Assembly (NCBI GenBank): GCA_041625575.1 | Contig: JBFJTG010000002.1 | Coordinates: 20,999 to 84,998, forward strand | Direction of reading: 5' to 3' | Origin: Litorivivens sp041625575 | GTDB lineage: Bacteria > Pseudomonadota > Gammaproteobacteria > Pseudomonadales > Spongiibacteraceae | Length of the DNA stretch: 64,000 nt | Shown here: positions 32,503-41,703 of the stretch, one piece after another | Layout: each line of letters starts with the position of its first letter | Numbering within the stretch: the first letter of the stretch is position 1 | Program-made: the position numbers and the translations under genes | Notes under the pieces: model-generated | What the model was told of the DNA's origin: nothing | Databases searched by the model: none | What the model saw: only the letters and a program-made list of their open reading frames with translations

Positions 32503-33432
32503 TCAGGCGCGCTTGATTAATTCAGGTGACAAACTTCGCACCATGGACAGAATACCCTGCTTCCAGTCCATACCCGTTTCACCGATCAGTTCATGCATAC
32601 GAGAAGTATCGATTTGCAGGCTACCGAAGGCTTTTGGGTTTTCGGTAAACCTGGGTTCAAAACCGCTCAATTCACTCAGATATGCACACCACTCTTCAAT
32701 ACTGACCGCCTGTGAACCACCGAAATTGGTGGTTGTTACTTCAGGGCTTGCTGCTGCCAGCAGGTAGGGCAGCTTCGCGATGTAGTCTGAAGAATGTAGC
32801 AAGTTATATACATTAGGCCCGTCGGGATGAAGCTCAATGGGAATACCTTCTTTCATCATCAGGAGATGAAAATACGGCCAGCCACCATTATCGCCGTAAG
32901 GTACGCTCAAGCGCGCGATAGTTGTAGGAATATTGTGTTGGTGGGCAACAAAACGGCATACCGTTTCAGCTGCAATTTTGGCAATGCTGTAAGTTGGAAA
33001 CATCACCCGGTGATTGTCGCCCAAGGGCGCAGATTCCTCGCGCGGCTCCTGCCCGGCGTATTCGTAGACCGCCGTCGACGAGAAATGAAGGAAGGCTTTG
33101 ACGCTCTTGCAGTGCGTCATCAGATTTCCAACGCCTTCGGCGTTCGCCTTTAGGTCGTATTCAAAATCACCACTTTTGACAACGGCAAAATTGATGACGT
33201 AGTCAAAATCCGTCGGACAGCTAGCCAAAGTAGCTTTATCAGCCAGATCGGCCCTAACCGTCTTGGCTCCCATCGCTTCAATTGTCTTCCGGCCGGCTTC
33301 ATCACTAAAACGCGCCAGCGCGGTTACATCAGCTATTGCCGCCAAAGATTCCACAGCCGGCAGCGCCACCTGGCCCGTCGGCCCTGTTATCAGAATTTTT
33401 TTGCCACTTAGGTCAACCGGTTTTACCGCCAT
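32503..33432 (-). CDS. NAD-dependent epimerase/dehydratase family protein
   Basis: A 309-residue extended SDR. The nucleotide motif ILITGPTGQVALPAVESL starts at about residue 13, and the YSIAKIAAE segment contains the active-site Tyr and Lys. It lacks features that would identify a nucleotide sugar; a bile/steroid-type 3-beta-HSD-like role or general dehydratase role are both possible. Stands alone, followed by a carbonic anhydrase gene 94 bp upstream on the same strand. Confidence 0.8.
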   Translation of the reverse strand: MAVKPVDLSGKKILITGPTGQVALPAVESLAAIADVTALARFSDEAGRKTIEAMGAKTVRADLADKATLASCPTDFDYVINFAVVKSGDFEYDLKANAEGVGNLMTHCKSVKAFLHFSSTAVYEYAGQEPREESAPLGDNHRVMFPTYSIAKIAAETVCRFVAHQHNIPTTIARLSVPYGDNGGWPYFHLLMMKEGIPIELHPDGPNVYNLLHSSDYIAKLPYLLAAASPEVTTTNFGGSQAVSIEEWCAYLSELSGFEPRFTENPKAFGSLQIDTSRMHELIGETGMDWKQGILSMVRSLSPELIKRA

Positions 33433-33526
33433 GCTTACTATCTCCCCGCCAAAGCGTCCATTGTAGTGAGGGCGTTACCCCGGCAACGCCACCCAAACGG
33501 ATGATTGGAAGATTCAAAGAGGAAGA

Positions 33527-34171
33527 TCAGGCGCTCGGTGAGTCGCATTCCAGCTGGTAAACCGGAGCGAGCTGGTCAGGATCCGAAATGGTAGTTCGCA
33601 AATCGCGTATCAGTCCATCGCGCACGCTATAAATCCAGCCGTGAACATGGAGCTCCTGGCCGCGCGCCCAGGCATTTTGAATGGTCGTGGTGTGGCAGAC
33701 ATTCTCAAGCTGCGCGAGCACATTGTACTCGCACAATCTGTCTATTCGCTCTTCTTCGCTTAGCGCGTCAAGCTCGTCATGATGACGACGGTAAACATCT
33801 TTTATATTTCGCAGCCAGCTATCAATCAGGCCGAACTGCGAGCTGCCCATAGCCGCCATGACGCCACCGCAGGCATAATGCCCGCATACGATAACGTGTT
33901 TGACCTTCAGCACCTCGACCGCATACTGGATGACAGACTGACAATTCAGGTCAGTGTGAATCACCACGTTGGCGATGTTTCGATGTACAAAAACCTCCCC
34001 TGGCATCATGCCGAGAATCTGGTTCGCGGGAACCCGACTATCCGAGCATCCAATCCAAAGGTATTCAGGTGTCTGCTGCGCCGACAATTTTTCAAAAAAA
34101 GTTGGGTCGTCTGCCTTGATACGGGCAGCCCATTGCCGGTTATATTCCAGCAGGTTGCGAGAGGAGTCCAT
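33527..34171 (-). CDS. can: Beta-class carbonic anhydrase
   Basis: A 214-residue beta-carbonic anhydrase. The zinc ligands Cys42, Asp44 (with Arg46), His98 and Cys101 are in WIGCSDSRVPANQ and VCGHYACGGV, the same numbering as in Escherichia coli Can. It interconverts CO2 and bicarbonate in the cytoplasm. Length is typical. Start ATG at 34171. Confidence 0.94.
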   Translation of the reverse strand: MDSSRNLLEYNRQWAARIKADDPTFFEKLSAQQTPEYLWIGCSDSRVPANQILGMMPGEVFVHRNIANVVIHTDLNCQSVIQYAVEVLKVKHVIVCGHYACGGVMAAMGSSQFGLIDSWLRNIKDVYRRHHDELDALSEEERIDRLCEYNVLAQLENVCHTTTIQNAWARGQELHVHGWIYSVRDGLIRDLRTTISDPDQLAPVYQLECDSPSA

Positions 34172-34241
34172 GTGTGTATTCTCACTTACTACGATAAACA
34201 GATGGGGAAACGGGAGCGGCTGCTGCCGCCCCGCGACGATA

Positions 34242-35096
34242 TTATTTGTAGCTTAGCTCTGCACTCAAATTGCGTGCAAAATCCTGAAGTTCCAGCATGT
34301 TTTCGGGACCTAAACGCCAAACCCATTTTGTAAATGGGGCTGCACTTTCAAACTCGGAATCCGCATATTCGTAAAATACATGGGGCCGAATCAGTTTTGC
34401 GCCAACAGGAGGCTCGCTCACCGAGCGTACCCGACCCAGCGCCTCCATAAAGCGCTGATTGAAAGTGCCGGACTTGCCCAGCTCACCGTAAGCACGCTCC
34501 AGCAAGGGCAACCAATCACGATAGTATCGGGCAGCGTCTTTTACCGGAATCTCAGCCATTACCGCTATTAATGGGTCCCAGCGAGAGTAATTACCCGAGT
34601 CGGCGACGTAGCTTTCTCCGCCACCGGGAAGGACCAGAAAAGGATCTTTTTCATATTTAACCGGAGAATGCTTATAGGGAATTTTACCATCGGCAACCAA
34701 ATCTACCGTTAGCACCCACTTGCGAATCTGCTCGGCCGGCGTCAGCCAACGCACAAAATGCTGGGCCAAGTCGGTCATGGCCTGCTTTACGCGAAGATCA
34801 CTGTTATTGAGGGATAAGGGAGCACTTACCCGCGGGGGTTCAGCCGCCGGCTCGGGTTTCGGCTCCGGCTCCGGTGTCGGTTCAACGATAGGCTCTGGTT
34901 CAGGGGAAACGGGGTCGGATGACTTTTTTACCACCGGCTCGGGTTTAACCACCTTGGGTTCCTTCACTGCGGGTTCCGGCGCTTGCATCTCATCCTGGTC
35001 GATCTGATTCCATTCAGATGTCGATGAGCTGTAAAACACATAACCAACAGCAAGGGCAATCGATAGCAAGATTGCGACAATAACTTTTCCGTTCAC
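34242..35096 (-). CDS. DUF3014 family membrane-anchored protein
   Basis: A 284-residue protein. An N-terminal signal anchor (VIVAILLSIALAVGYVFY) is followed by a Pro/Glu/Lys-rich linker with PEPEPIVEPTPEPEPKPEP, about residues 25-88, then a globular domain that matches DUF3014. The linker reaches out into the periplasm. Function unknown. Confidence 0.82.
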   Translation of the reverse strand: MNGKVIVAILLSIALAVGYVFYSSSTSEWNQIDQDEMQAPEPAVKEPKVVKPEPVVKKSSDPVSPEPEPIVEPTPEPEPKPEPAAEPPRVSAPLSLNNSDLRVKQAMTDLAQHFVRWLTPAEQIRKWVLTVDLVADGKIPYKHSPVKYEKDPFLVLPGGGESYVADSGNYSRWDPLIAVMAEIPVKDAARYYRDWLPLLERAYGELGKSGTFNQRFMEALGRVRSVSEPPVGAKLIRPHVFYEYADSEFESAAPFTKWVWRLGPENMLELQDFARNLSAELSYK

Positions 35097-35393
35097 AAGC
35101 AGATCCTTTTATAGCTTTATGCGTGGCATCATACTGATCAATCACCCCCACTGCCAAGCGATTTACCCCCCTAAAACGCGAGAGCTACCCACTGCATTCA
35201 AGTGGGGCACGCCGCCCGCTGGCTATTTTCAAAAACAAGCTCCGGAGACCCTAACGGGGCTCAAGTAGCCCAGATCTAGAAGCGAGCCCCAAAGAAGCAT
35301 TTTCAGAATAGGCGCATCAATCTAGATAATACTGGCCAAATCGGCAATTTGCGGGTAATTTCGGTCAAACGCAGGCGCGACGTCAACTTCCTT
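35097..35393. other. Intergenic region between DUF3014 and the GlxA-type regulator
   Basis: About 300 bp of divergent upstream region. I see no open frame or recognisable RNA. It must hold the promoters of both neighbours. Confidence 0.6.
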
Positions 35394-36392
35394 ATGCCAG
35401 AGATTGCCATACTTGCAGCACCAAACGTTTCCGCCGCCAGCTTGTTTGGCGCCGCTGAAATGTTCGCCGCCGCCAATCGCGTTATCCTGAGCACCGCCCA
35501 GCCGACCGGGCTTTTCAATGTTTCACTGTGTTCGATGAGCGGGGCACCGGTGATGACTAGCGGCGGTGTAGTGATATCAATACCGACCGCACTCGAAAAC
35601 TTGCAACATGCCGATCTCCTCTACATCGCGCCACCCAGCATTCATTCAAAAAGTGAGCTCGGTCAACAAACTCAAGCTTGGGCGAAAGTGGTCGCGTGGT
35701 TACAATCAGAACACGAGCGCTACAGCTGTATCGCAAGCCACTGCTGCGGTAGCTTTATTCTGGCGCAAAGTGGCCTGCTTGGGGGCGGTCAGGCAACATC
35801 GGCATGGTGGCTCAATAATGTATTGGCCGCCGAGCACCCGGATATTGCTGTTGATCCCGACGCTATCGTAGTGCGTTCGGACCGATATGTAACTGCCGCC
35901 GGCACCAGCGCGTATCAGGATCTGATCATCGAATTCATACGGGAGTTCGCCGGACCGAGCGTATCGCGACTCACAGCAAAATACTGGATGACCGACCGAC
36001 AACGACGCAGCCAATCAGCATACAGACTCGCCGCTGACAGTGGCCCCGGCCAAGACGAGCTTGCTGAGCAGGCCCGACGCTGGATTAAAAAACATCTGTC
36101 TACCAACTTCAAAATCGACGACCTCGCTCATGCGCTGAACACCACCCCGCGGACTTTGCTCAGGCGAATGCAGGAGCATACCGGCGATTCAGTCCAATCG
36201 CTGATCCAGAAGATACGCATCGAACACAGCAAGGTACTGCTTGAAACAACAGATCTGAAGCTACAAAGCATTGCCCGGCGCTGCGGCTACCTTGACGAAA
36301 GTGCTTTTCGGCGGGTATTCAAGCGACATTGTGGAATGTCAGCGAGGGAGTTCCGCTTGCGCTTTAACGCAAAACGTGACTACGTCGACTAA
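35394..36392 (+). CDS. GlxA family transcriptional regulator (DJ-1/PfpI domain plus AraC HTH)
   Basis: A 332-residue protein. The N-terminal half is a class I glutamine amidotransferase-like/DJ-1 domain with the nucleophile-elbow region ASHCCGSFILAQSGLL; the C-terminal 100 residues are an AraC-type double helix-turn-helix (LAHALNTTPRTLLRRMQEHTG, then IARRCGYLDESAFRRVFKRH). I chose the ATG at 35394 where similarity starts; the frame also opens with a TTG at 35349. Target genes unknown; the neighbours give no hint. Confidence 0.88.
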   Translation: MPEIAILAAPNVSAASLFGAAEMFAAANRVILSTAQPTGLFNVSLCSMSGAPVMTSGGVVISIPTALENLQHADLLYIAPPSIHSKSELGQQTQAWAKVVAWLQSEHERYSCIASHCCGSFILAQSGLLGGGQATSAWWLNNVLAAEHPDIAVDPDAIVVRSDRYVTAAGTSAYQDLIIEFIREFAGPSVSRLTAKYWMTDRQRRSQSAYRLAADSGPGQDELAEQARRWIKKHLSTNFKIDDLAHALNTTPRTLLRRMQEHTGDSVQSLIQKIRIEHSKVLLETTDLKLQSIARRCGYLDESAFRRVFKRHCGMSAREFRLRFNAKRDYVD

Positions 36393-36598
36393 ACACCTTG
36401 ATTTATAAGCAAATATATTTGAAACTCACAGCCTGAGACAAGCAAAGATGGCGGCTATTCCGAATCCACAAGTCATCATCACTACATTGATATCCCTTGA
36501 GCGGATGCACGCGGTGGTGATTATGTTGTTGAATAACGATAAGAAAGCAGTAGCTGCTTGCAGCGAGCGCACTATACTGAAGAATTACTGGCGGTAAC

Positions 36599-38326
36599 AT
36601 GGCGGCAACAATGCAAAACGTTTCACTAAACAGTCTGGCCCGGCGCCTCGTCAAAGACGGAATTCTGTCCGACAGTCAGGCCATCGACGCAATGACTGCC
36701 GCCCAACAGGAAAAAATCACCCTCGGCAGCTATTTGGTTGGAAAGGAGCTCGTAGACGGCCTGATTGTAGCCCAGGCTGCGGCAGACGAATTCGGCTGCC
36801 CATTGTTTGATTTGACCGTATTCGATATCGATCATGCGCCAAAGGATGCAATCGACACTAAGCTTCTGACAAAACACAAGGTGCTACCGCTAGTTCGCCG
36901 CGGTAAAAAACTGTTTATAGGTATTGCCGACCCCACTAATTTAAGGGCATTGGATGAAATCAAGTTTCACACCAACCTGAACGTTGAACCTGTCGTCGTA
37001 GACGAGCGCGGTCTGTTAGAGCTCGTCAATAAGTTTGTGGACGCACAGGAGGAGCCCTTAGGAAGCGGCTTTGGCGATCTCGACGATGAGAGTCTGGATG
37101 CACTTGAGATCGAATCGGTCGACGAGGCTGGCGACAAAGCAGGCGAAATCAGCCCCGAAGGTGATGATGCCCCCGTTGTCCGTTTCGTCAATAAAGTCTT
37201 ACTCGATGCCATCCGCGGCGGGTCCTCCGATATTCACTTCGAACCCTACGAAAAAACCTATCGCGTGCGCTTTCGCACCGACGGTATCCTGCATGAAGTA
37301 GCCAAACCACCCAAGTCGATTTCCGGCCAACTATCGGCGCGCTTGAAAATCATGTCGGAAATGGACATTTCCGAGCGACGGATACCCCAAGACGGTCGAA
37401 TCAAAATGAAGCTCTCTAAAACGAGGGCCATCGACTTTCGGGTAAACACCCTCCCCACCTTGTGGGGCGAAAAAATCGTTCTGCGTATTCTGGATCCCTC
37501 CTCGGCACAAATGGGTATCGATGCGCTGGGTTACGAGCCTGAACAAAAAGACATGTATATGCAGGCTCTAAGCCAACCCCAGGGCATGATCCTTGTCACG
37601 GGCCCCACCGGGAGCGGTAAAACGGTATCCTTGTATACCGGCCTGAATATTCTGAACACGCCCGAAACCAATATTTCCACCGCGGAAGACCCGGTTGAAA
37701 TTAACCTTGAAGGAATTAACCAGGTCGCGGTCAATGCCAAGGTAGGCCTGGATTTTGCCACCGCGCTTCGTTCCTTTTTGCGTCAGGATCCGGATATCGT
37801 CATGGTCGGTGAGATTCGAGATCTGGAAACCGCCGAAATTGCGGTTAAAGCCGCACAAACCGGCCACCTTGTGCTCTCAACACTGCACACCAATAGCGCG
37901 GCTGAAACCCTGACTCGTCTGCGCAATATGGGCGTCCCCTCATTCAATATCGCGACGTCCGTCAGCCTGATTATCGCCCAGCGCCTCGCCAGACGACTTT
38001 GCTCAGAGTGCACGGTATCTGCCGAACTACCTCACGAGGCCATGGTAGAAGCCGGATTTTCCGAAGAGCAAATTGCCACCGCGACGGTAAACAAGCCGGT
38101 CGGCTGCGCTAAGTGCAACAAAGGATACAAAGGCCGTACCGGTATTTATGAAGTAGTTCGCATTACGCCGGAGATAGCGCAGATTATCATGGAGGACGGC
38201 AACTCACTGCAAATAGCCGCACAACAAAAAGTACACGGTTTCAATAACCTGCGGCAATCTGCATTAATAAAATGTGCGCAAGGCATTATCGGCCTTGAAG
38301 AAGTAAACCGAGTAACCAAGGATTAA
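36599..38326 (+). CDS. pilB: Type IV pilus assembly ATPase PilB
   Basis: A 575-residue hexameric ATPase driving pilus extension. The N-terminal GSPE_N-like domain precedes the AAA-like ATPase: Walker A GPTGSGKTVSLYT near residue 338, Walker B QDPDIVMVGEIRD, and the zinc-binding cysteines CSECTV and CAKCNKGYKGRTGIYEV. Start ATG at 36599. It precedes pilC by 3 bp. There is no pilin gene next to it. Confidence 0.95.
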   Translation: MAATMQNVSLNSLARRLVKDGILSDSQAIDAMTAAQQEKITLGSYLVGKELVDGLIVAQAAADEFGCPLFDLTVFDIDHAPKDAIDTKLLTKHKVLPLVRRGKKLFIGIADPTNLRALDEIKFHTNLNVEPVVVDERGLLELVNKFVDAQEEPLGSGFGDLDDESLDALEIESVDEAGDKAGEISPEGDDAPVVRFVNKVLLDAIRGGSSDIHFEPYEKTYRVRFRTDGILHEVAKPPKSISGQLSARLKIMSEMDISERRIPQDGRIKMKLSKTRAIDFRVNTLPTLWGEKIVLRILDPSSAQMGIDALGYEPEQKDMYMQALSQPQGMILVTGPTGSGKTVSLYTGLNILNTPETNISTAEDPVEINLEGINQVAVNAKVGLDFATALRSFLRQDPDIVMVGEIRDLETAEIAVKAAQTGHLVLSTLHTNSAAETLTRLRNMGVPSFNIATSVSLIIAQRLARRLCSECTVSAELPHEAMVEAGFSEEQIATATVNKPVGCAKCNKGYKGRTGIYEVVRITPEIAQIIMEDGNSLQIAAQQKVHGFNNLRQSALIKCAQGIIGLEEVNRVTKD

Positions 38327-38329
38327 TCT

Positions 38330-39562
38330 ATGGCGACCTCAACCGCCTCCAAAACAGCGTCCAAAACCGCAACCTATGTCTGGCAAGGTATCGATAAAAA
38401 GGGGCAGAAGACACGCGGGGAAGTGTCTGCGGCCAACCCGACAGTCGTTAAGGTTCAGCTGAGAAAACAGGGCATCACGGCGAAAAGCGTCAAGAAAAAG
38501 GGAAAGCCGCTTTTTTCTTCAGCTAAAGCAATTACACCCATGGATATCGCGATATTTTCCCGGCAGATGGCGACCATGATGAAAGCCGGCGTACCGCTCA
38601 TACAAAGTTTTGAGATCGTCGCCGAAGGTGCCGACAACCCCACACTGCGCAAGCTCATCACTGAAATTCAAAACGATGTGGCTGCGGGCAACGGCTTCGC
38701 CAAGTCGCTGACTAAACATCCCAAACATTTCGATGATCTGTTTTGCAGTCTCGTGGATTCCGGCGAGCAATCAGGTACGCTCGAAACCATGCTGGATCGT
38801 GTTGCGACCTATAAAGAAAAATCCGAAGCCCTAAAGGCAAAAATCAAAAAGGCTATGAACTATCCGATAGCGGTCGTTTGCGTAGCCATTATCGTGACCG
38901 GTATTTTGCTGGTCAAAGTCGTACCTCAATTTGCCACCACATTTGAGAGCTTTGGCTCGGAATTACCCGCTTTCACGCAGCTGGTCGTCGGCATGTCGGA
39001 ATGGATGCAAGACAATTGGTATATCTGCCTGGGGGTTATTGTTGCCAGCGCATATAGCTTCAAAGAGGCCCGAGCGCGATCGAAGACTTTTTCCGACAAA
39101 GTCGATGCCTTTGCCCTGAAAGCACCGGTCGTTGGCGATATTGTTAACAATGCCGTTGTCGCACGGTTTTCCCGCACCTTGGCGACAACCTTTGCGGCCG
39201 GTGTCCCGCTGGTCGACGCGCTGCAATCCGTCAGTGGTGCCGCCGGCAACGCTGTTTATAAAGAAGCAATTGACCGAATACGAATGGATGTGACCTCGGG
39301 CCAAAGCCTTTATATGTCGATTAAAATGACCGGCCTGTTTCCATCAATGCTCCTGCAAATGGTCTCGATTGGCGAGGAATCCGGCGCGCTCGACACCATG
39401 CTGGACAAGGTAGCGACCTACTATGAAGCAGAAGTTGATAATGCTGTTGACGGGCTCACGGCGCTGCTCGAACCTTTAATTATGTCAGTGCTTGGCATTT
39501 TGGTCGGCGGCTTAATGATTGCCATGTACCTCCCCATCTTCGCCATGGGCGCGGCTGTCTAA
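38330..39562 (+). CDS. pilC: Type IV pilus inner membrane platform protein PilC
   Basis: A 410-residue protein with two T2SF domains. The cytoplasmic F-domains are marked by FSRQMATMMKAGVPLIQSFEI and FSRTLATTFAAGVPLVDALQSV, each followed by a membrane helix; the last helix includes PLIMSVLGILVGGLMIAMYLPIF. It links PilB to the pilus base. Between pilB (3 bp) and pilD (2 bp). Confidence 0.95.
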   Translation: MATSTASKTASKTATYVWQGIDKKGQKTRGEVSAANPTVVKVQLRKQGITAKSVKKKGKPLFSSAKAITPMDIAIFSRQMATMMKAGVPLIQSFEIVAEGADNPTLRKLITEIQNDVAAGNGFAKSLTKHPKHFDDLFCSLVDSGEQSGTLETMLDRVATYKEKSEALKAKIKKAMNYPIAVVCVAIIVTGILLVKVVPQFATTFESFGSELPAFTQLVVGMSEWMQDNWYICLGVIVASAYSFKEARARSKTFSDKVDAFALKAPVVGDIVNNAVVARFSRTLATTFAAGVPLVDALQSVSGAAGNAVYKEAIDRIRMDVTSGQSLYMSIKMTGLFPSMLLQMVSIGEESGALDTMLDKVATYYEAEVDNAVDGLTALLEPLIMSVLGILVGGLMIAMYLPIFAMGAAV

Positions 39563-39564
39563 AG

Positions 39565-40437
39565 ATGCCTGAAAATTTATATCTTACCTATTTTATTTGC
39601 TTTGTCGTATTTGCCGCTCTCGGCAGTTTTTTCAACGTCGTGATCTATCGTTTACCCCTGATGATGGAATCTATCTGGCGACGAGAATGCGAGCTGCTGC
39701 TAGAATCGGATTCGGGCGAACCAGCCGAGTCGGCAGAAGGGGCAAAATTCAACATTGCCATTCCAAACTCCCACTGCCCCCACTGCAAGGCCCCAATAAA
39801 ACCCTGGCAAAACATCCCTGTCCTGAGCTACCTGCTACTCAAAGGCCGCTGCGCAGTATGCAAAAAAGCGATCGGAATTAGATATCCTATCGTCGAGCTT
39901 GCTACGGCTCTACTCGGCGTTGGCTGCCTGGCTCTTTTTGGAGTCGGTGCCTATGGTTTTGCCACCGCGGGGTTGTGCTGGGTCTTGTTAATACTGACCG
40001 CCATTGATATCGACCATCAGTTACTCCCGGATCAACTGACACTACCACTGCTGTGGGCAGGCCTATTATTAAGCGCCACCGGCATCAGCCAATTACCACT
40101 TCAGGATGCCGTTATTGGTGCCGCCGCAGGCTACCTAAGTCTATGGTCTGTGTACTGGCTGTTCAAACTCATTACGGGCAAAGAAGGCATGGGTTACGGC
40201 GACTTCAAACTACTCGCCGCCCTAGGAGCCTGGATGGGCTGGCAGCAGCTGCCAGTCATTATTATTTGCTCTTCTCTGGTCGGCGCTATTCTCGGATCGC
40301 TGTACATGGCCATCAATAGATCGAAACGCGGGCAGGCCATCCCCTTTGGTCCCTACCTTGCCGGTGCAGGGCTTATTACACTTTTCTGGGGCGAATTAAT
40401 CGTCGACAGCTACTTGCAGCTCGCCGGAATACGCTAA
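39565..40437 (+). CDS. pilD: Prepilin peptidase/N-methyltransferase PilD
   Basis: A 290-residue integral membrane enzyme. The cytoplasmic zinc domain has CPHC and CAVC pairs; the catalytic aspartates lie in TAIDIDHQLLPD and GYGDFKLLA. It cleaves prepilin leaders and methylates the new N-terminus; it also serves type II secretion. Last base of the stop overlaps the coaE start (TAATG). Confidence 0.95.
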   Translation: MPENLYLTYFICFVVFAALGSFFNVVIYRLPLMMESIWRRECELLLESDSGEPAESAEGAKFNIAIPNSHCPHCKAPIKPWQNIPVLSYLLLKGRCAVCKKAIGIRYPIVELATALLGVGCLALFGVGAYGFATAGLCWVLLILTAIDIDHQLLPDQLTLPLLWAGLLLSATGISQLPLQDAVIGAAAGYLSLWSVYWLFKLITGKEGMGYGDFKLLAALGAWMGWQQLPVIIICSSLVGAILGSLYMAINRSKRGQAIPFGPYLAGAGLITLFWGELIVDSYLQLAGIR

Positions 40438-41048
40438 TGTATGTTGTTGGCCTAACCGGAGGCATCGGAAGCGGCAAATCGGCGGCATCAAATCGCTTTG
40501 AAACCTGGGGCATTCAGGTGGTCGACGCCGACGTCGTCGCGCGGGATGTCGTGCGACCTGGCACGAAAGCGCTTGAAAGCATCACAAGTCACTTCGGCAC
40601 GGCCATTCTTCTAGAGGACGGCAGTCTCGACCGCGCTGCGCTTCGGAAAATTATCTTTGAGTCCAGCCTGGAAAAAGCCTGGCTGGAAGCACTACTCCAC
40701 CCTCTGATCGGTGACGAAACACTGCGTCAACTCGCCGAAGCCCAGAGCCCCTACGTGCTGTTTGTTTCACCCCTGATCGTCGAATCGGGGCAAAAGGCGC
40801 TGTGCCAGCGCTTATTGGTTATCGATGTACCAACGGAGATACAAATAGAGCGGACGATGGCGCGTGACAGCAATGATCGCTCCCAAGTACAGCGCATTAT
40901 CGCATCACAGGCACGCAGAGAAGATCGCATCGCCCAGGCTGATGACGTCATTTGCAATGACTCGGGACTTGAAGCTCTGCATAAGGCTATCGACCACCAC
41001 CACCAACGTTATCTAAAACTCGCGAGCGAACATGCCAAGCTACATTAA
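40437..41048 (+). CDS. coaE: Dephospho-CoA kinase CoaE
   Basis: A 203-residue kinase that performs the last step of CoA synthesis. The P-loop GLTGGIGSGKS (5-15), the VVDADVVARDVV segment (29-40), and a lid region with QRIIASQARREDR are present. It overlaps pilD by one base and yacG by 17 bp. Confidence 0.95.
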   Translation: MYVVGLTGGIGSGKSAASNRFETWGIQVVDADVVARDVVRPGTKALESITSHFGTAILLEDGSLDRAALRKIIFESSLEKAWLEALLHPLIGDETLRQLAEAQSPYVLFVSPLIVESGQKALCQRLLVIDVPTEIQIERTMARDSNDRSQVQRIIASQARREDRIAQADDVICNDSGLEALHKAIDHHHQRYLKLASEHAKLH

Positions 41049-41220
41049 TTGCCCCCATTGCAAAGCCAAAATAGAATGGCGGACCGACAACCCCAACCGA
41101 CCGTTTTGCTCTGAACGCTGCAAAAATAAAGATTTTATCGCTTGGGCCAATGAAGAGCAGTCGATACCCGGTGACAGCAGTATTAGTGATGTATTTTCAG
41201 AAGATTTAGAGCAGCTTTAG
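41032..41220 (+). CDS. yacG: DNA gyrase inhibitor YacG
   Basis: A 62-residue zinc protein. The Cys4 motif is CPHCK at the N-terminus and CSERCK near residue 27, followed by the acidic tail. YacG binds GyrB and blocks DNA binding. It ends the pilBCD-coaE-yacG unit and starts inside coaE. Confidence 0.92.
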   Translation: MPSYINCPHCKAKIEWRTDNPNRPFCSERCKNKDFIAWANEEQSIPGDSSISDVFSEDLEQL

Positions 41221-41277
41221 CACAAACTAAAATCTGTGCACACATACGAAAGGAAAGTAACACTACTGAGAGGAAGG

Positions 41278-41703
41278 CTATAGTTCGCCGGCAGAGTTCA
41301 AGCGCTGTATTTCATCGACTATAAATTTATTTGCAGCGGGAAAATTGAGGTCTGCTAGCCCAGCCAAAGAACACCATTGAACGAGCTGCCCTTCTTGCCC
41401 GCTTGCCTCGCCATCAAAATCCAGCACCCACCAAATATCGAGCAGCACCTTTTTATCGCCGTAGTCGTGCTCAACCTTCATCATCGGCCGGGCTCGCCTG
41501 ACAACAAGCCCCAATTCTTCACGAAGCTCGCGCGTTAGCGCTTGCTCTGCCGACTCAGTATGTTCGAGCTTACCACCGGGAAACTCCCATAAACCGCCTT
41601 GATGGGCATGTTGATGACGCCGGCTCAACAGTACCTGCCCATCCCTCATTATCACCCCGGCCGCAACATGAAGCGCAGCTTTCTCAGGAACGGTAATCGG
41701 CAT
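41278..41703 (-). CDS. mutT: 8-oxo-dGTP diphosphatase MutT
   Basis: A 141-residue Nudix hydrolase. The Nudix box is complete, from Gly44 through Glu50 and the RELREELG segment at 58-65. MutT removes 8-oxo-dGTP from the nucleotide pool. I chose the ATG at 41703; it lies within the 3' end of argJ (20-bp overlap). It is the last gene of secA-argJ-mutT, as in Pseudomonas. Confidence 0.93.
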   Translation of the reverse strand: MPITVPEKAALHVAAGVIMRDGQVLLSRRHQHAHQGGLWEFPGGKLEHTESAEQALTRELREELGLVVRRARPMMKVEHDYGDKKVLLDIWWVLDFDGEASGQEGQLVQWCSLAGLADLNFPAANKFIVDEIQRLNSAGEL

